From positions 1,178,001-1,242,000 of the forward strand of contig CP076324.1 of NCBI GenBank assembly GCA_018771605.1: a stretch of DNA of 64,000 nucleotides, written 5' to 3'. Positions 1-8,903 of the stretch are shown in pieces; position 1 is the first letter of the stretch; every line of letters starts with the position of its first letter. A program made the translations under genes and the position numbers. The notes beneath the pieces were generated by a model. The model did not search any database and was not told the origin of the DNA. It was given only the letters and a program-made list of their open reading frames with translations. The DNA is from Aquificota bacterium. Lineage in GTDB: Bacteria; Aquificota; Aquificia; Aquificales; Aquificaceae.

Positions 1-700
1 TGTGTTTTTTATTTATTATCTCCTCAAGGGCCTCCTCAAGGGTTAGCTCCTCCCACAACATAAAGATGTCTGGTTTTGGGGTCATTATCTCCTTTACTGT
101 AATATCCCTTAGGCTTATGGCCCTTTCTACCGGTTCAATCTCCTTTTTGTCAAAGTAGCCCATGGATAGGCCTACCTCTATAAGCTCCAAAAAGGCCTCC
201 CTTGGCTCCTTCTCCTTTTCCTCCACCTTTATCATCTCTATCAATCTGTTTACTGGCATAGAAAGGACTTTTCTTATTGGATACATAAGCTTGTGTATTA
301 GGACAAAGGGTATGTAATAGATGGGTGCAAGCCTTGTGGTAAAGGGTAAAACCATATTTTTGGGAAGAACCTCGCCAAAGAGGAAGATGAGGGTGCTTGA
401 AAAGAGGACCGCAATGCCCGCCCCCTTAGAGCCAAAAAGGTCTACAAAAAGCTTGGTGCCGTAAGAAGAGATAAGTATATTTACCAGCTCGTTGCCTATG
501 AGTATGGTTAAAAGCACCTCCCTTGGCTTTGAAAGGAGGCGAAGCAAGGCCGAGTATATGCGCCTTCTTCTTTTTAGTTTGAGTAAGTAGGGGTTTGCTC
601 CAAAGAAGACCACTTCGGAAGCGCTAAAGAAGCCAGAGAGGAAAAGTAGAAAGGTTAATATTAGAACTTCAGTATAGATTGCATGAGAGGATGCGTCCAT
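1..700 (-). CDS. CorC/CNNM-family membrane protein with DUF21 and CBS domains (partial)
   Basis: Reading leftward from ATG at 700, an uninterrupted frame runs off the window edge (about 233 residues visible). The N-terminus has a hydrophobic segment ending in LSGFFSASEVVFF, typical of the DUF21/CNNM transmembrane domain, and a second motif LFGEVLPKNMVLPF. Near the edge, VKEIMTPKPDIFML marks the start of the CBS-pair domain. Family members are inner-membrane proteins linked to Mg2+/Co2+ export or resistance. The start is supported by AAGGAGGT about 9 bases upstream, and it overlaps the end of the upstream ABC ATPase gene by 32 bases, so the two are probably co-transcribed. The missing part should be the rest of the CBS pair and the CorC_HlyC domain. 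Substrate not determinable. Confidence 0.88.
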   Translation of the reverse strand, partial: MDASSHAIYTEVLILTFLLFLSGFFSASEVVFFGANPYLLKLKRRRRIYSALLRLLSKPREVLLTILIGNELVNILISSYGTKLFVDLFGSKGAGIAVLFSSTLIFLFGEVLPKNMVLPFTTRLAPIYYIPFVLIHKLMYPIRKVLSMPVNRLIEMIKVEEKEKEPREAFLELIEVGLSMGYFDKKEIEPVERAISLRDITVKEIMTPKPDIFMLWEELTLEEALEEIINKKH

Positions 701-1580
701 CCACCATTACCTCCTTAACTCCTTCTTTACACTCCTTTAACCTATACTTGCACTGGGACAAAAAGGGGCATACACCTTCCCATTCCTCTTGGGGCATATC
801 TTCCAGATAGGTTTTCCTTTGAGAGGGGTGTTTTACAGGCATGGTGCTGATAAGGTATTGGGTGTAGGGATGGAGTGGCCTTTTTAGCACCTCTTGCGCA
901 CTTCCCATCTCCATAAGCTTTCCCTTATAAAGAACGGCTACCCTATCACCTATCCTTTCCACAGCCCTTAGGTCATGGGTGATAAGCAAGGTGCTTATAC
1001 CCTCTTCCTTTAATTTTAAAAATAGGTCCAAGATGCCCGCACGGTAGGACATATCCAAAGAAGAAGTTGGCTCATCCGCCACTATAAGCTTGGGCCTTAA
1101 AACAATGGCCCTTGCAATGGCAACCCTCTGCCTTTGACCGCCCGAAAGATTTTCTGGCCTTCTTTCCAAAAACTCCTCACCAAGCCCAGCCTTTTGCAAG
1201 GCTTCTATTACCTTCTCTTTCCTTTGAGAAATGCCATGCACCAAAAGAGGTTCTTCTACGATCTCTGAGACCTTCATGCGTGGGTTTAGGGAGGTCCTTG
1301 GGTCCTGAAAAACTGCAGAGACGAGCTTGGTGTATTCCTTTCCCATTTTAAAGGGGTCCTTTCCTTCAAAGTGTATGAGGCCAGATGTTGGCCTTTCAAG
1401 CCTTAGGATTAGTTTGCCTATGGTGCTTTTGCCAGAGCCAGACTCCCCAACTAAAGAAAAGACCTCGCCATGGCTTATAGAAAGGCTTACATCCCTCACA
1501 GCCCAAACAAGCCTCTTTGTAAAAAGTCCTACTTTAAAAAGCTTGGAAACTTTTTCCAAACTGAGAAGACTACTCTTCAT
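669..1580 (-). CDS. Oligopeptide/dipeptide-type ABC transporter ATP-binding protein (OppF/DppF-like)
   Basis: A 303-residue ABC ATPase. Walker A GESGSGKS lies at about 45-52, the Q-loop with [10 protein letters not shown] at 91-100, the signature LSGGQRQR at 145-152, Walker B LIVADEP at 165-171 and the switch His at about 202. The C-terminal tail [14 protein letters not shown] is the oligo_HPY extension that marks peptide/nickel-type importers (OppF, DppF). It would energise uptake at the inner membrane, but no permease or binding protein is visible here, so partners are encoded elsewhere. The start codon overlaps the hemN stop in an ATGA arrangement (1577-1580), suggesting translational coupling. 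Substrate unknown. Confidence 0.9.
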   Translation of the reverse strand: MKSSLLSLEKVSKLFKVGLFTKRLVWAVRDVSLSISHGEVFSLVGESGSGKSTIGKLILRLERPTSGLIHFEGKDPFKMGKEYTKLVSAVFQDPRTSLNPRMKVSEIVEEPLLVHGISQRKEKVIEALQKAGLGEEFLERRPENLSGGQRQRVAIARAIVLRPKLIVADEPTSSLDMSYRAGILDLFLKLKEEGISTLLITHDLRAVERIGDRVAVLYKGKLMEMGSAQEVLKRPLHPYTQYLISTMPVKHPSQRKTYLEDMPQEEWEGVCPFLSQCKYRLKECKEGVKEVMVDGRILSCNLY

Positions 1581-2947
1581 ATAGTTCTGGAAAACCTTCT
1601 TTCCTTATTTGCCTTAATGTATTGGTCAAAGACCATGGCTATGTTCCTGATAAGTAGCCTACCCTCTGGCAAAACCTTTATGCTTCTATCTTCTATCTTC
1701 AAAAGGCCATCCCTTTCCATATCCTTTAGGTCCTCAAGCTCTGCCGTAAAATGCTCCTCAAAGTCTATGTTGAACATCTTCTCTACCTTTTCAAAGCTAC
1801 ACTGGAAGTTGCACATAAGGTCCATTATCACCTCACGCCTTATTATATCCTCCTCGTTGAGTATGTAGCCACGCATGGTGGGAAGCTTACCCGCATCTAT
1901 GGCCATGTAATACTCCCTTATGGTCTTGTAGTTTTGAAAGTATGCATCGTAAAGCATACCAATGGAAGTGGCCCCTATGCCTATGAGGTCCACGCCCTTT
2001 TTGGTGGTATAGCCTTGGAAGTTCCTCCAAAGGGTGCCATCCCTCTGCGCCCTTGCCAATTCATCCTCCGGCTTGGCAAAGTGGTCCATGCCTATAAAGA
2101 CATAGCCGTGCTTTTGGAATAGGTCTATGGTCATCTCCAAGATGGTGAGCTTGTCCTCTGGTGGTGGAAGGGTTGAAGGGTCTATCTTCCTTTGGAGGGG
2201 CTTTAGCCAAGGCACGTAGGCAAAGTTAAAGACAGCCACCCTGTCCGGGTCAAGGTCAATGGTCTTTTCTATTGTGTCTTTAAACTTTTGAGGGTTTTGG
2301 TAGGGAAGGCCGTATATGAGGTCTATGTTTATGCTTTCAAAGCCAAGACTTCTGAGTTCTTTCATAACCTTTTGCATTAAATCGTAGGGCTGTATGCGGT
2401 TTATGGCCCTTTGCACCTCTGGGTCAAGGTCCTGAAGGCCCATGCTAACACGGTTAAAGCCTACCTCCCTTAAAGTCTCCAGTTGGCCCTCTGAAAGGTA
2501 TCTTGGGTCAATCTCCACGCTTATCTCCGCATCTTTATCAATGTTAAATACCTCCCTTATCCTTCCAAAAAGCTCTTTTATCTCATCATTGGTAAGGAAG
2601 TTGGGCGTTCCGCCACCCCAATGAAGCTGTACTACTGGCCTGGATGTGTCCAGGTATTCTTTGAGTAGGTCCATCTCCTTATACACATAGTCCAAATATC
2701 TCCTGCTTACATCCTTCCTGTGGGATATGATCACGTTGCACCCACAAAACCAACAGGCGCTCTCACAGAAGGGTATATGAAAGTAAAGGGATAAGGGCCT
2801 TTTTGTTAGGTTGCTCTCCAAGAGCTTTCTTTTGTAATCTTCTTCTTTTACTCCCTCATGGAACTCGGTGGCGGGAGGGTAGCTGGTGTATCTTGGTCCA
2901 GGCTTGTCATACTTCCTTATAAGTTCTTCATTAAAAATGGTTTTCAT
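1577..2947 (-). CDS. hemN: Oxygen-independent coproporphyrinogen III dehydrogenase (radical SAM)
   Basis: A 456-residue protein of usual HemN length. The radical-SAM cysteines are C61, C65 and C68 in [10 protein letters not shown], the HemN-specific spacing with an extra Cys at 70, followed by [10 protein letters not shown], the glycine-rich SAM-binding motif. The enzyme decarboxylates two propionates of coproporphyrinogen III to give protoporphyrinogen IX in cytoplasmic haem synthesis without oxygen. A TATATT box (complement of 2956-2961) is only 8 bases from the ATG, so the mRNA may be leaderless. A GC-rich hairpin (2977-2991) separates it from the rhodanese gene upstream. The ABC ATPase gene overlaps its stop. 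Confidence 0.95.
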   Translation of the reverse strand: MKTIFNEELIRKYDKPGPRYTSYPPATEFHEGVKEEDYKRKLLESNLTKRPLSLYFHIPFCESACWFCGCNVIISHRKDVSRRYLDYVYKEMDLLKEYLDTSRPVVQLHWGGGTPNFLTNDEIKELFGRIREVFNIDKDAEISVEIDPRYLSEGQLETLREVGFNRVSMGLQDLDPEVQRAINRIQPYDLMQKVMKELRSLGFESINIDLIYGLPYQNPQKFKDTIEKTIDLDPDRVAVFNFAYVPWLKPLQRKIDPSTLPPPEDKLTILEMTIDLFQKHGYVFIGMDHFAKPEDELARAQRDGTLWRNFQGYTTKKGVDLIGIGATSIGMLYDAYFQNYKTIREYYMAIDAGKLPTMRGYILNEEDIIRREVIMDLMCNFQCSFEKVEKMFNIDFEEHFTAELEDLKDMERDGLLKIEDRSIKVLPEGRLLIRNIAMVFDQYIKANKERRFSRTI

Positions 2948-2955
2948 AAGGATTA

Positions 2956-2961
2956 AATATA
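2956..2961 (-). promoter_or_regulatory. -10 box of hemN, very close to the start codon
   Basis: The minus strand reads TATATT followed by eight bases and then the hemN ATG. If used as a -10 element, the transcript would start within a few bases of the start codon. No Shine-Dalgarno sequence is seen before this ATG. Confidence 0.45.
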
Positions 2962-2976
2962 GTCTTTTTTGAGAAA

Positions 2977-2991
2977 GGGGGCAAAGCCCCC
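2977..2991 (-). terminator. Hairpin terminator after the rhodanese gene
   Basis: The plus strand reads GGGGGC-AAA-GCCCCC, a perfect 6-bp GC stem with a 3-base loop. On the minus strand it follows the rhodanese stop at 2999 and is followed by TTTCTC. It probably ends that transcript and insulates the hemN promoter just downstream. Confidence 0.65.
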
Positions 2992-2998
2992 AAGGGTG

Positions 2999-3470
2999 TT
3001 ATTTTACGTAATCTACCGTGTTTGTGCCTACCTCCTTTGATAGTTCCATCATCCCACCTTTCAACATAAAAGCATTTTGAAAACCAACAGCCCTTAAGGC
3101 CGCCACTACTGCAGCAGCTCTATTCCCTGAATGGCATACCACTATTATCTTTTTATCCTTTGGAAGCTTGTTAAGGTTTTCTTCCTTAAAAAGCTCGTGC
3201 ATGGGTATGTAAAGGGTGTTTTTCCACCTTGGCCCTACTATGGCCTGCTCTGCGGGCGTTCTAACATCAAGCAATACAAAATCCTCACCCTTTTTTTACC
3301 ATCTCAAGAAGCTGTTTGGCTGTTGCTTGACAAGGTTTCTGCTTTAGAACCTCTGGGGTCATTTGGGAGAACATAGCATCAAAACGCTTTGCCAACTCCT
3401 TATCGTAGGATAGTGCCGTTCCAGAAAGAATCACCGAGCCTACCACAAGAGCTAAAAGAGCCTTTTTCAT
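2999..3470 (-). pseudogene. Secreted rhodanese-domain protein, split by a one-base shift at an A7 run
   Basis: The first part (3470 to 3285) encodes a signal peptide of about 21 residues (MKKALLALVVGSVILSGTALS) and a short linker ending QLLEMVKKG-stop. The second part (about 3284 to 2999) encodes the rhodanese core: LLDVRTPAEQA, then the active-site loop CHSGNRA with the catalytic Cys. The frames join exactly at a run of seven A (plus-strand T at 3291-3297). With six A the reading would be MVKKGEDFVLLDVRT, one continuous protein of about 157 residues. Rhodaneses transfer sulfane sulfur or act as periplasmic sulfur carriers. The break may be a real mutation, a homopolymer sequencing error, or a slippage site that lets some full-length product form. 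The core is otherwise intact, which argues against old decay. Confidence 0.8.
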
Positions 3471-3802
3471 GGCCTACCTCCTTGTATGATTTTTATCATT
3501 TATTAGAATATAAGCAATTCTTAATATAATGTCAAGATAATATTTGAGATAAACAATGTAGTGGCACGTTGGCGCGTGCATTCAAACATCGTGAGTTCCA
3601 AACCCGCCCAATGATTTTTGATAGGTTATAAACCTGCCACTACTGGCACTATGCATGGTGCCATTACAAACGGATTTTTCAGCCCCAGTATAAGAGTATT
3701 CTAATTTTGATATTTTTAAAGCTTATCATTGAAAAATTCTATGGATAATCTTTCATACATCCCTTATTTTATAAGCCAAGGCTCTAAAAAGGAGGTGTAA
3801 AG
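3471..3802. other. 332-bp divergent intergenic region with inverted repeats, upstream of formate dehydrogenase
   Basis: No coding frame is convincing. It separates the leftward rhodanese gene from the rightward fdn operon and must hold both promoters. Visible structure: GTAGTGGCA (3558-3566) pairs perfectly with TGCCACTAC (3635-3643). Inside lie GCACG/CGTGC (3564-3579) and AGGTT-ATA-AACCT (3623-3635). Just after is the near-palindrome GGCACTATGCATGGTGCC (3645-3662). The 3700-3780 part is AT-rich, as expected of a promoter, and AAGGAGGTG precedes the fdnG start. I cannot assign a known riboswitch class. Confidence 0.5.
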
Positions 3803-6800
3803 ATGGAGCTTACCAGGCGAAGTTTCCTTAAGGTGGCGGGTGTATCGGCAGGAGCTACTCTTGCTGGAGGGCTTGGCTTTGACCTTAAGCCAGCCATGGC
3901 AAGGGTAAGGGACCTAAAGATTTCCAATGCAAAAGCTGTAAAGAGCATATGTCCTTACTGTTCGGTTTCCTGTGGAGTTATCATATACACTTTGACCGAT
4001 GGAGCTATGAACGTAAAGCCTCGGGTTATCCATGTGGAGGGCAACCCCGATGACCCAGTAAATAGAGGAACCCTATGCCCCAAGGGTGCCACACTGAAAG
4101 ATTTTATAAACTCTCCCAATAGGCTCAAAAAGCCCCTATATAGACCTGCAGGCTCAAAGGAGTGGAAAGAGATAAGCTGGGAAGAAGCCCTTGATAGAAT
4201 AGCCAAGCTTATAAAGGATACAAGGGATAGGACCTTTATAGAGAGGGACGATCAAGGTAGGCTTGTAAACAGGTGTGAAAGTATAGCATGGATAGAAGGA
4301 AGCACCATAGGCAACGAGGAGGGCTACCTATGGATTAAGATGGGGGTGGCCTTGGGACTTGTGGCAAGAGAAACTCAGGCGCGAATATGACACGCACCCA
4401 CGGTGGCCAGTTTGGCCCCAAGGTTCGGAAGAGGTGCGATGACCAATGGGTGGACAGATATTAAAAACGCAGACCTCATACTGGTTATGGGAGGGAACCC
4501 TGCAGAAAACCACCCCTGCGGTTTCAAATGGGCCATAAAGGCTCGCCAAGAGAAGGGGACAAAGATCATATGCGTTGACCCAAGGTTCAATAGGACAGCT
4601 GCAGTATCGGACATATTCCTTCAGATAAGGCCAGGTTCGGACCTTGCCTTTATGGGCGGTCTTATAAACTATGTGCTTCAAAATAAGAAGTATAACGAAG
4701 AGTACATAAAGCACTTTACAAACGCCGCTTATATAGTAAAGGATACATACAACTTTGACCCGCAGACAGGCCTATTCTCAGGCTACGACCCAGAAAAGAG
4801 AAAGTATGACCAATCCCTTTGGGGCTACGAGCTTGACGAAAAGGGTATGGCCAAAAAGGACATGACCTTGGAGCACCCAAGGTGCGTATTCCAGCTTATG
4901 AAGCAGTTCTATTCAAGGTATACACCAGAGGTGGTAGAAAAGCTTACCGGTATTCCCAAGGATAAGTTCCTTGAGGTGGCAAAGCTCATAGCGGAAACCA
5001 GCGCACCAGATAAGTCTATGACACACCTCTATGCCCTTGGATGGACGCACCACTCCATAGGAACACAGCTTATAGGCTCCATGGCCATACTTCAGCTCCT
5101 TCTTGGCAACATAGGTGTGCCGGGCGGTGGTATAAATGCCCTACGGGGTCATTCCAACGTGCAAGGCATGACAGACTTGGCTGGTGAAGGTAGGTTCCTA
5201 CCGGGATACCTAAAGCCTCCTCTTGCAACCCAGCAAAGCCTCAAGGACCACATAGAGGCAAACACTCCAAAGGCTGTGGATACTTCCATGAACTACTGGT
5301 CAAATTACGGCAAGTTCTACGTTAGTCTTCTCAAGGCATGGTTTGGAAATGCGGCCACTCCAGAGAACGAGTTTGCCTACCATTACCTGCCAAAGATTGA
5401 AAAAGTAATAGCCATGGATGAAATACTGGATAGGATGTACAGAGGCAAGATGGAGGGCCTTGTATCAGTGGGTATGAACATACTGGCAAGCAACCCCAAC
5501 GTAAAGAAGATAGCGGAGGGCCTTGGAAAGCTAAAGTGGATGGTGGTTATAGATGTCTTTGAGACGGAGATGGCCGCCTTTTGGAAGTATGTGGATGACC
5601 CCTCAAAGGTGCAGACGGAGGTCTTCTTACTGCCTTCGGCCTTGTTTGCAGAAAAAGAGGGTTCCTATACCAACAGTGGGCGTGTCATAAAGTGGAAGTA
5701 CAAGGCGGTGGACCCGCCGGGAGAGGCAAAGGATGAGTTTTGGATAGCTGGACAGCTCTTTATGAGGATAAGGCAGCTTTATAAGAAGGAAGGTGGCAAA
5801 TTCCCAGACCCCATACTTAACCTGACTTGGAACTTCCAAAACCCCTACTATCCAACTGCAGAAGAGGTTTTAAGGGAGATGAACGGCTACGCCCTCGCAG
5901 ACATAACGGATGACAAGGGCAACGTGGTGGTTAAGAAGGGGGAAAGGGTGCCGGGCTTTGCAGTGCTAAAGGATGATGGAACTACAGCCTGCGGTATGTG
6001 GCTCTATTCGGGCGTATTCCCTCAAACGGGCAACAGGGCAAAATCCACAGACCTCTCCGACCCCTCTGGCCTTGGTGTATACCCGGGCTATGGCTTTAGC
6101 TGGCCAGCAAACAGGCGAATACTTTACAACAGGGCCTCCGCAGACCCAAGCGGAAAGCCATGGAGCGAGAAGAAAAAGTACATTTGGTGGAACGAGGCTG
6201 AGGGTAAATGGGTTGGCTACGATGTGCCAGACATAAAGCCAGACCTAACTCCCGATTATGGTCCCTTTATCATGCTTCCAGAAGGAAGGGGTAGGCTCTT
6301 CTGTGCACCCCTCGTGGATGGACCCTTCCCAGAGCATTACGAACCCTTTGAATCTCCGGTGGAAAACATACTACACCCCAAAACACCCCACAACCCAGTG
6401 GTAAAAATATACAAATCAGACCTAGACCTCCTTGGAAAACCACAAGAGTATCCATACGTGGCAACTACCTACAGGGTGGTGGAACACTTCCACTATTGGA
6501 CGAAGCATATATATGGTCCTTCTGCCTTGGTGCCAAAGATGTTTATTGAGCTTCCGGAGGAGCTGGCAAAAGAGCTTGGTATAAAAGAGGGTGATAAGGT
6601 TATAGTCAGCACTGCCAGAGGCTCTGCCGAAGGCTATGCCCTGCCTACAAAGAGGATAAAGCCCCTTGTCATAAACGGCAAAAAGGTTTATACCATTGGC
6701 ATTCCCATACACTGGGGCAACGAGGGAGTGGTAAAAGGTGCCCTTGCCAACATGATCACTCCCTTTGTGTGGGACCCCAACTCACAAACGCCAGAGTTTA

Positions 6801-6838
6801 AGGGCTTTTTGTGCAAGATAGAAAAGGTAAAAGCATAA
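3803..6838 (+). CDS. fdnG: Formate dehydrogenase catalytic subunit, selenocysteine-containing (FdnG/FdoG type)
   Basis: One 1011-residue selenoprotein read through an in-frame TGA at 4388-4390 (residue 196). Context ARI-U-HAPTVASLAPRFGRGAMTN is the classic FdnG active site, where Sec ligates Mo or W. N-terminus: twin-arginine signal TRRSFLK, so the enzyme is exported folded to the periplasm. A [4Fe-4S] site uses C50, C53, C57 and C92. The C-terminal molydopterin-binding domain includes ELAKELGIKEGDKVIVSTARGSAEG. The product oxidises formate to CO2 and passes electrons to FdnH. A hairpin just after the UGA (4402-4419) fits a bacterial SECIS, and tRNA-Sec lies 6 kb downstream. SD: AAGGAGGTG. 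An annotation that stops at the UGA would wrongly split it in two at 4390/4403. Length fits FdnG (about 1015). Confidence 0.96.
4402..4419 (+). promoter_or_regulatory. SECIS hairpin for selenocysteine insertion at UGA 4388-4390
   Basis: Starting 11 bases after the UGA, GG-U-GGCC-AGUUU-GGCC-CC folds into a GGCC/GGCC upper stem and GG/CC lower stem with a single bulged U on the 5' side and a GU-containing loop. Spacing, bulged U and loop match the known E. coli fdnG/fdhF SECIS layout recognised by SelB. The hairpin is inside the coding sequence. Confidence 0.85.
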
Positions 6839-6849
6839 GGAGGTAAAAA

Positions 6850-7740
6850 ATGGCTACAGTAACCACAGAAGGGACTGTAGGTTTGGGGCTGAGGCGCGTG
6901 TCCGCCTCCAAGCTCCCAGACCAAAGTATAAAGCAGGTGGACCAGCTTGCCATACTTGTGGATATATCCAGCTGTATAGGATGTAAGGCCTGTGAGGCTG
7001 CATGCTCCCAATGGCACGACCTAAAGCCACCTCTTCACACGGAGGAAAAGATCTTTACCGGCTATCAATCTGGCCCCGGCTTGGCACCAAACCTCTTTAT
7101 GTACATGCGCTTCCAGGAAGAAGAAACTCCCAACGGCCTTGTGTGGGCCATAACCAAGTATCAATGTATGCATTGCTCAGACCCAGGCTGTCTTAAAGCT
7201 TGCCCTTCACCGGGTGCGGTTATCCAGTATGCCAACGGAGTTGTGGACTTTGACCATTCTAAGTGTATAGGCTGTAAGTTCTGTCTGTCAGGTTGTCCCT
7301 TTGATGTGCCAAGGTATGACGCCAACAATAAGCCTTGGAAGTGCAACTTCTGCATTGATAGGGTTTCTGCCGGTATTGAGCCCATGTGTGTAAAAACCTG
7401 CCCTACCAACGCTCTGCACTTTGGAACAAAGGAGGAGATGCTTCTAAGGGCTAACAAGCTTCTGGAAGGGCTAAAGAAGAGGGGCTTTGATAAGGCTGCC
7501 ATATATGACCCCAAGGGCGTAGGCGGTACGGGCTACATATACCTTTTGCCCCATGGCGACAAGCCTGAGATATATGGCCTTCCAAGGGAGGCAAGCATAT
7601 CACCCCTTATAAGCCTATGGAAGGGTCCTGTAAAGCTCCTTGGTTCCATCATCCTTTGGGGCACGCTCCTTGGAGCCTTCCTACAGCTCATACTCTTTGG
7701 GCCCATAAAGGTGGGCAAGAAGCATAAAAAGGAGGAATAA
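6850..7740 (+). CDS. fdnH: Formate dehydrogenase iron-sulfur subunit with C-terminal membrane anchor
   Basis: 296 residues, equal to FdnH/FdoH. Four ferredoxin-type cysteine clusters are visible: CIGCKACEAAC (C42, C45, C48, C52), CMHCSDPGCLKACP, CIGCKFCLSGCP and CNFCIDR with MCVKTCP, enough for four [4Fe-4S] clusters. The last 45 residues include a hydrophobic helix (SIILWGTLLGAFLQLILF) and a Lys-rich end, as in FdnH, which anchors the subunit with its bulk in the periplasm. It carries electrons from FdnG to the cytochrome b subunit. It has no signal of its own and probably travels with FdnG through Tat. AAGGAGG precedes ATG by about 6 bases; the gap to fdnG is 11 bases. Confidence 0.95.
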   Translation: MATVTTEGTVGLGLRRVSASKLPDQSIKQVDQLAILVDISSCIGCKACEAACSQWHDLKPPLHTEEKIFTGYQSGPGLAPNLFMYMRFQEEETPNGLVWAITKYQCMHCSDPGCLKACPSPGAVIQYANGVVDFDHSKCIGCKFCLSGCPFDVPRYDANNKPWKCNFCIDRVSAGIEPMCVKTCPTNALHFGTKEEMLLRANKLLEGLKKRGFDKAAIYDPKGVGGTGYIYLLPHGDKPEIYGLPREASISPLISLWKGPVKLLGSIILWGTLLGAFLQLILFGPIKVGKKHKKEE

Positions 7741-7742
7741 TC

Positions 7743-8375
7743 ATGGAAGAGATAAAGAAATTGGAAGAGATAGAAGTGGAAAGGTTTTCCAGGTTTGATA
7801 GATTCGTGCATTGGCTTACCGCTGTGCCCTTTGTTTACCTTTTCCTGTCTGGGCTCGGCATGTATTCTCCCAAGTTTGCCTGGCTTTTACCCTTCCTGGG
7901 GGGAAGGGAGTTCTCCGCATGGCTTCACAAATGGGCTGGTGTGGTCTTTTCCGTAGGTGTGCTTCTTATGTTCCTAAAATGGGCAAAGGACTTTATCCTT
8001 GACAGCGACGATATAAAGTGGCTTTCCAACGTAAAATACTACATAAAAGGTGAGGAAGAAAAACTTCCAGAGGTAGGTAAATACAACGCAGGGCAAAAAA
8101 TCTTTGGCTGGATGGTCTTTATAGGTGGTGCAGTCTTTCTTATAACCGGCATAGTCATGTGGTTCCCTGAGAGTTTTTCCATAAACCTTGTAAGGCTTGC
8201 CATACTTTTGCATACTATTGCCTTTATAGTGGTGGGTGCTGGTTTTATAATCCATGTGTATATGGGAACGATTGGCGTGCCTGGCTCTCTGTCCAGCATG
8301 ATAACGGGAAAAGTGTCAGCCCTATGGGCTGCCTCTCACCATCCCAAGTGGTTCAAAGAAATAATAAAGAGGTAG
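7743..8375 (+). CDS. fdnI: Formate dehydrogenase cytochrome b556 subunit
   Basis: 210 residues with four hydrophobic helices, as in FdnI/FdoI. Histidines positioned to bind two b haems include H23 in RFVHWLTA, one in the second helix (LHKWAG), and two in the last helix region (LLHTIAF, IIHVYMG). The subunit takes electrons from the iron-sulfur subunit across the membrane and reduces quinone. It starts 2 bases after the fdnH stop, with GGAGGAA as ribosome site. In this operon it completes a membrane formate:quinone oxidoreductase. Confidence 0.94.
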   Translation: MEEIKKLEEIEVERFSRFDRFVHWLTAVPFVYLFLSGLGMYSPKFAWLLPFLGGREFSAWLHKWAGVVFSVGVLLMFLKWAKDFILDSDDIKWLSNVKYYIKGEEEKLPEVGKYNAGQKIFGWMVFIGGAVFLITGIVMWFPESFSINLVRLAILLHTIAFIVVGAGFIIHVYMGTIGVPGSLSSMITGKVSALWAASHHPKWFKEIIKR

Positions 8376-8380
8376 CTTAG

Positions 8381-8902
8381 ATGAAGAGATTATGTATCTT
8401 GGGGCTTTTCCTTTGCCCCTTTTTATTTTCTACAGTACAGGCAAAGGAGATCCAAGCTGAAGCAGAGCTCATAAACCAAAAGGGAGAAAAGATAGGCAAG
8501 GCTGTCTTTGTGGAAACCAACGCCGGCGTTCTTATAATGCTTGAAGCCTCTGGACTACCACCCAAGTCTGAAATGGCTTTGCATATACACGAACTTGGAA
8601 AGTGCGACCCTCCAGATTTTATGTCCGCCAAGGGACACTTTAACCCCTTCAAGAAAAAACACGGCCTTTTAAACCCTGAAGGGTGGCATGCGGGCGATAT
8701 GCCCAACATATTTACCGATGAGAAGGGTAATGTAAAGGTGCATGTGCTAAACACCTTTATAACTCTAAAGGGTGGAAAGGAGAACAGCCTTTTAAAGGAA
8801 GGCGGAACTTCCATAATGATACACCACCACAAGGATGACTACCTTACGGACCCTGCGGGGAATGCAGGTCCAAGGATAGCCTGCGGTGTTATAAGATATT
8901 AG
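8381..8902 (+). CDS. sodC: Periplasmic Cu/Zn superoxide dismutase
   Basis: 173 residues with a signal peptide of about 21 residues (ends TVQA). Copper/zinc ligands appear in order: LHIHELGKC (H68, H70), GHFNPFKKKHG (H86, H94), HAGDMPNI (H103, D106) and a downstream His stretch MIHHHKDDY. C75 and C168 (RIACGVI) can form the conserved disulfide. The C-terminal PAGNAGPRIACGVI is diagnostic for SodC. It converts superoxide to O2 and H2O2 in the periplasm. It lies 5 bases after fdnI and 1 base before fdhE, so it is part of the formate dehydrogenase operon. Protecting the oxygen-sensitive Sec/Fe-S enzyme is a reasonable inference. Confidence 0.95.
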   Translation: MKRLCILGLFLCPFLFSTVQAKEIQAEAELINQKGEKIGKAVFVETNAGVLIMLEASGLPPKSEMALHIHELGKCDPPDFMSAKGHFNPFKKKHGLLNPEGWHAGDMPNIFTDEKGNVKVHVLNTFITLKGGKENSLLKEGGTSIMIHHHKDDYLTDPAGNAGPRIACGVIRY

Positions 8903-8903
8903 G

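Noticed and set aside
3558-3643. A tRNA gene in the fdn upstream region
   Set aside because: The outer 9-bp stem is tRNA-like in size, but no proper anticodon arm or TTCRANY T-loop can be drawn.
3644-3662. Sigma-54 promoter (TGGCAC) before fdnG
   Set aside because: The matching TTGCA element at the right spacing is absent; the bases belong to a palindrome.
4388-4390. Stop codon inside formate dehydrogenase read as a pseudogene or frameshift
   Set aside because: The frame is unbroken, the UGA is at the Sec position of the family, and a SECIS hairpin and tRNA-Sec are present.
4328-4714. Leftward open frames inside fdnG and many other long genes
   Set aside because: They lie antisense to well-supported genes, have no ribosome sites and no recognisable motifs.
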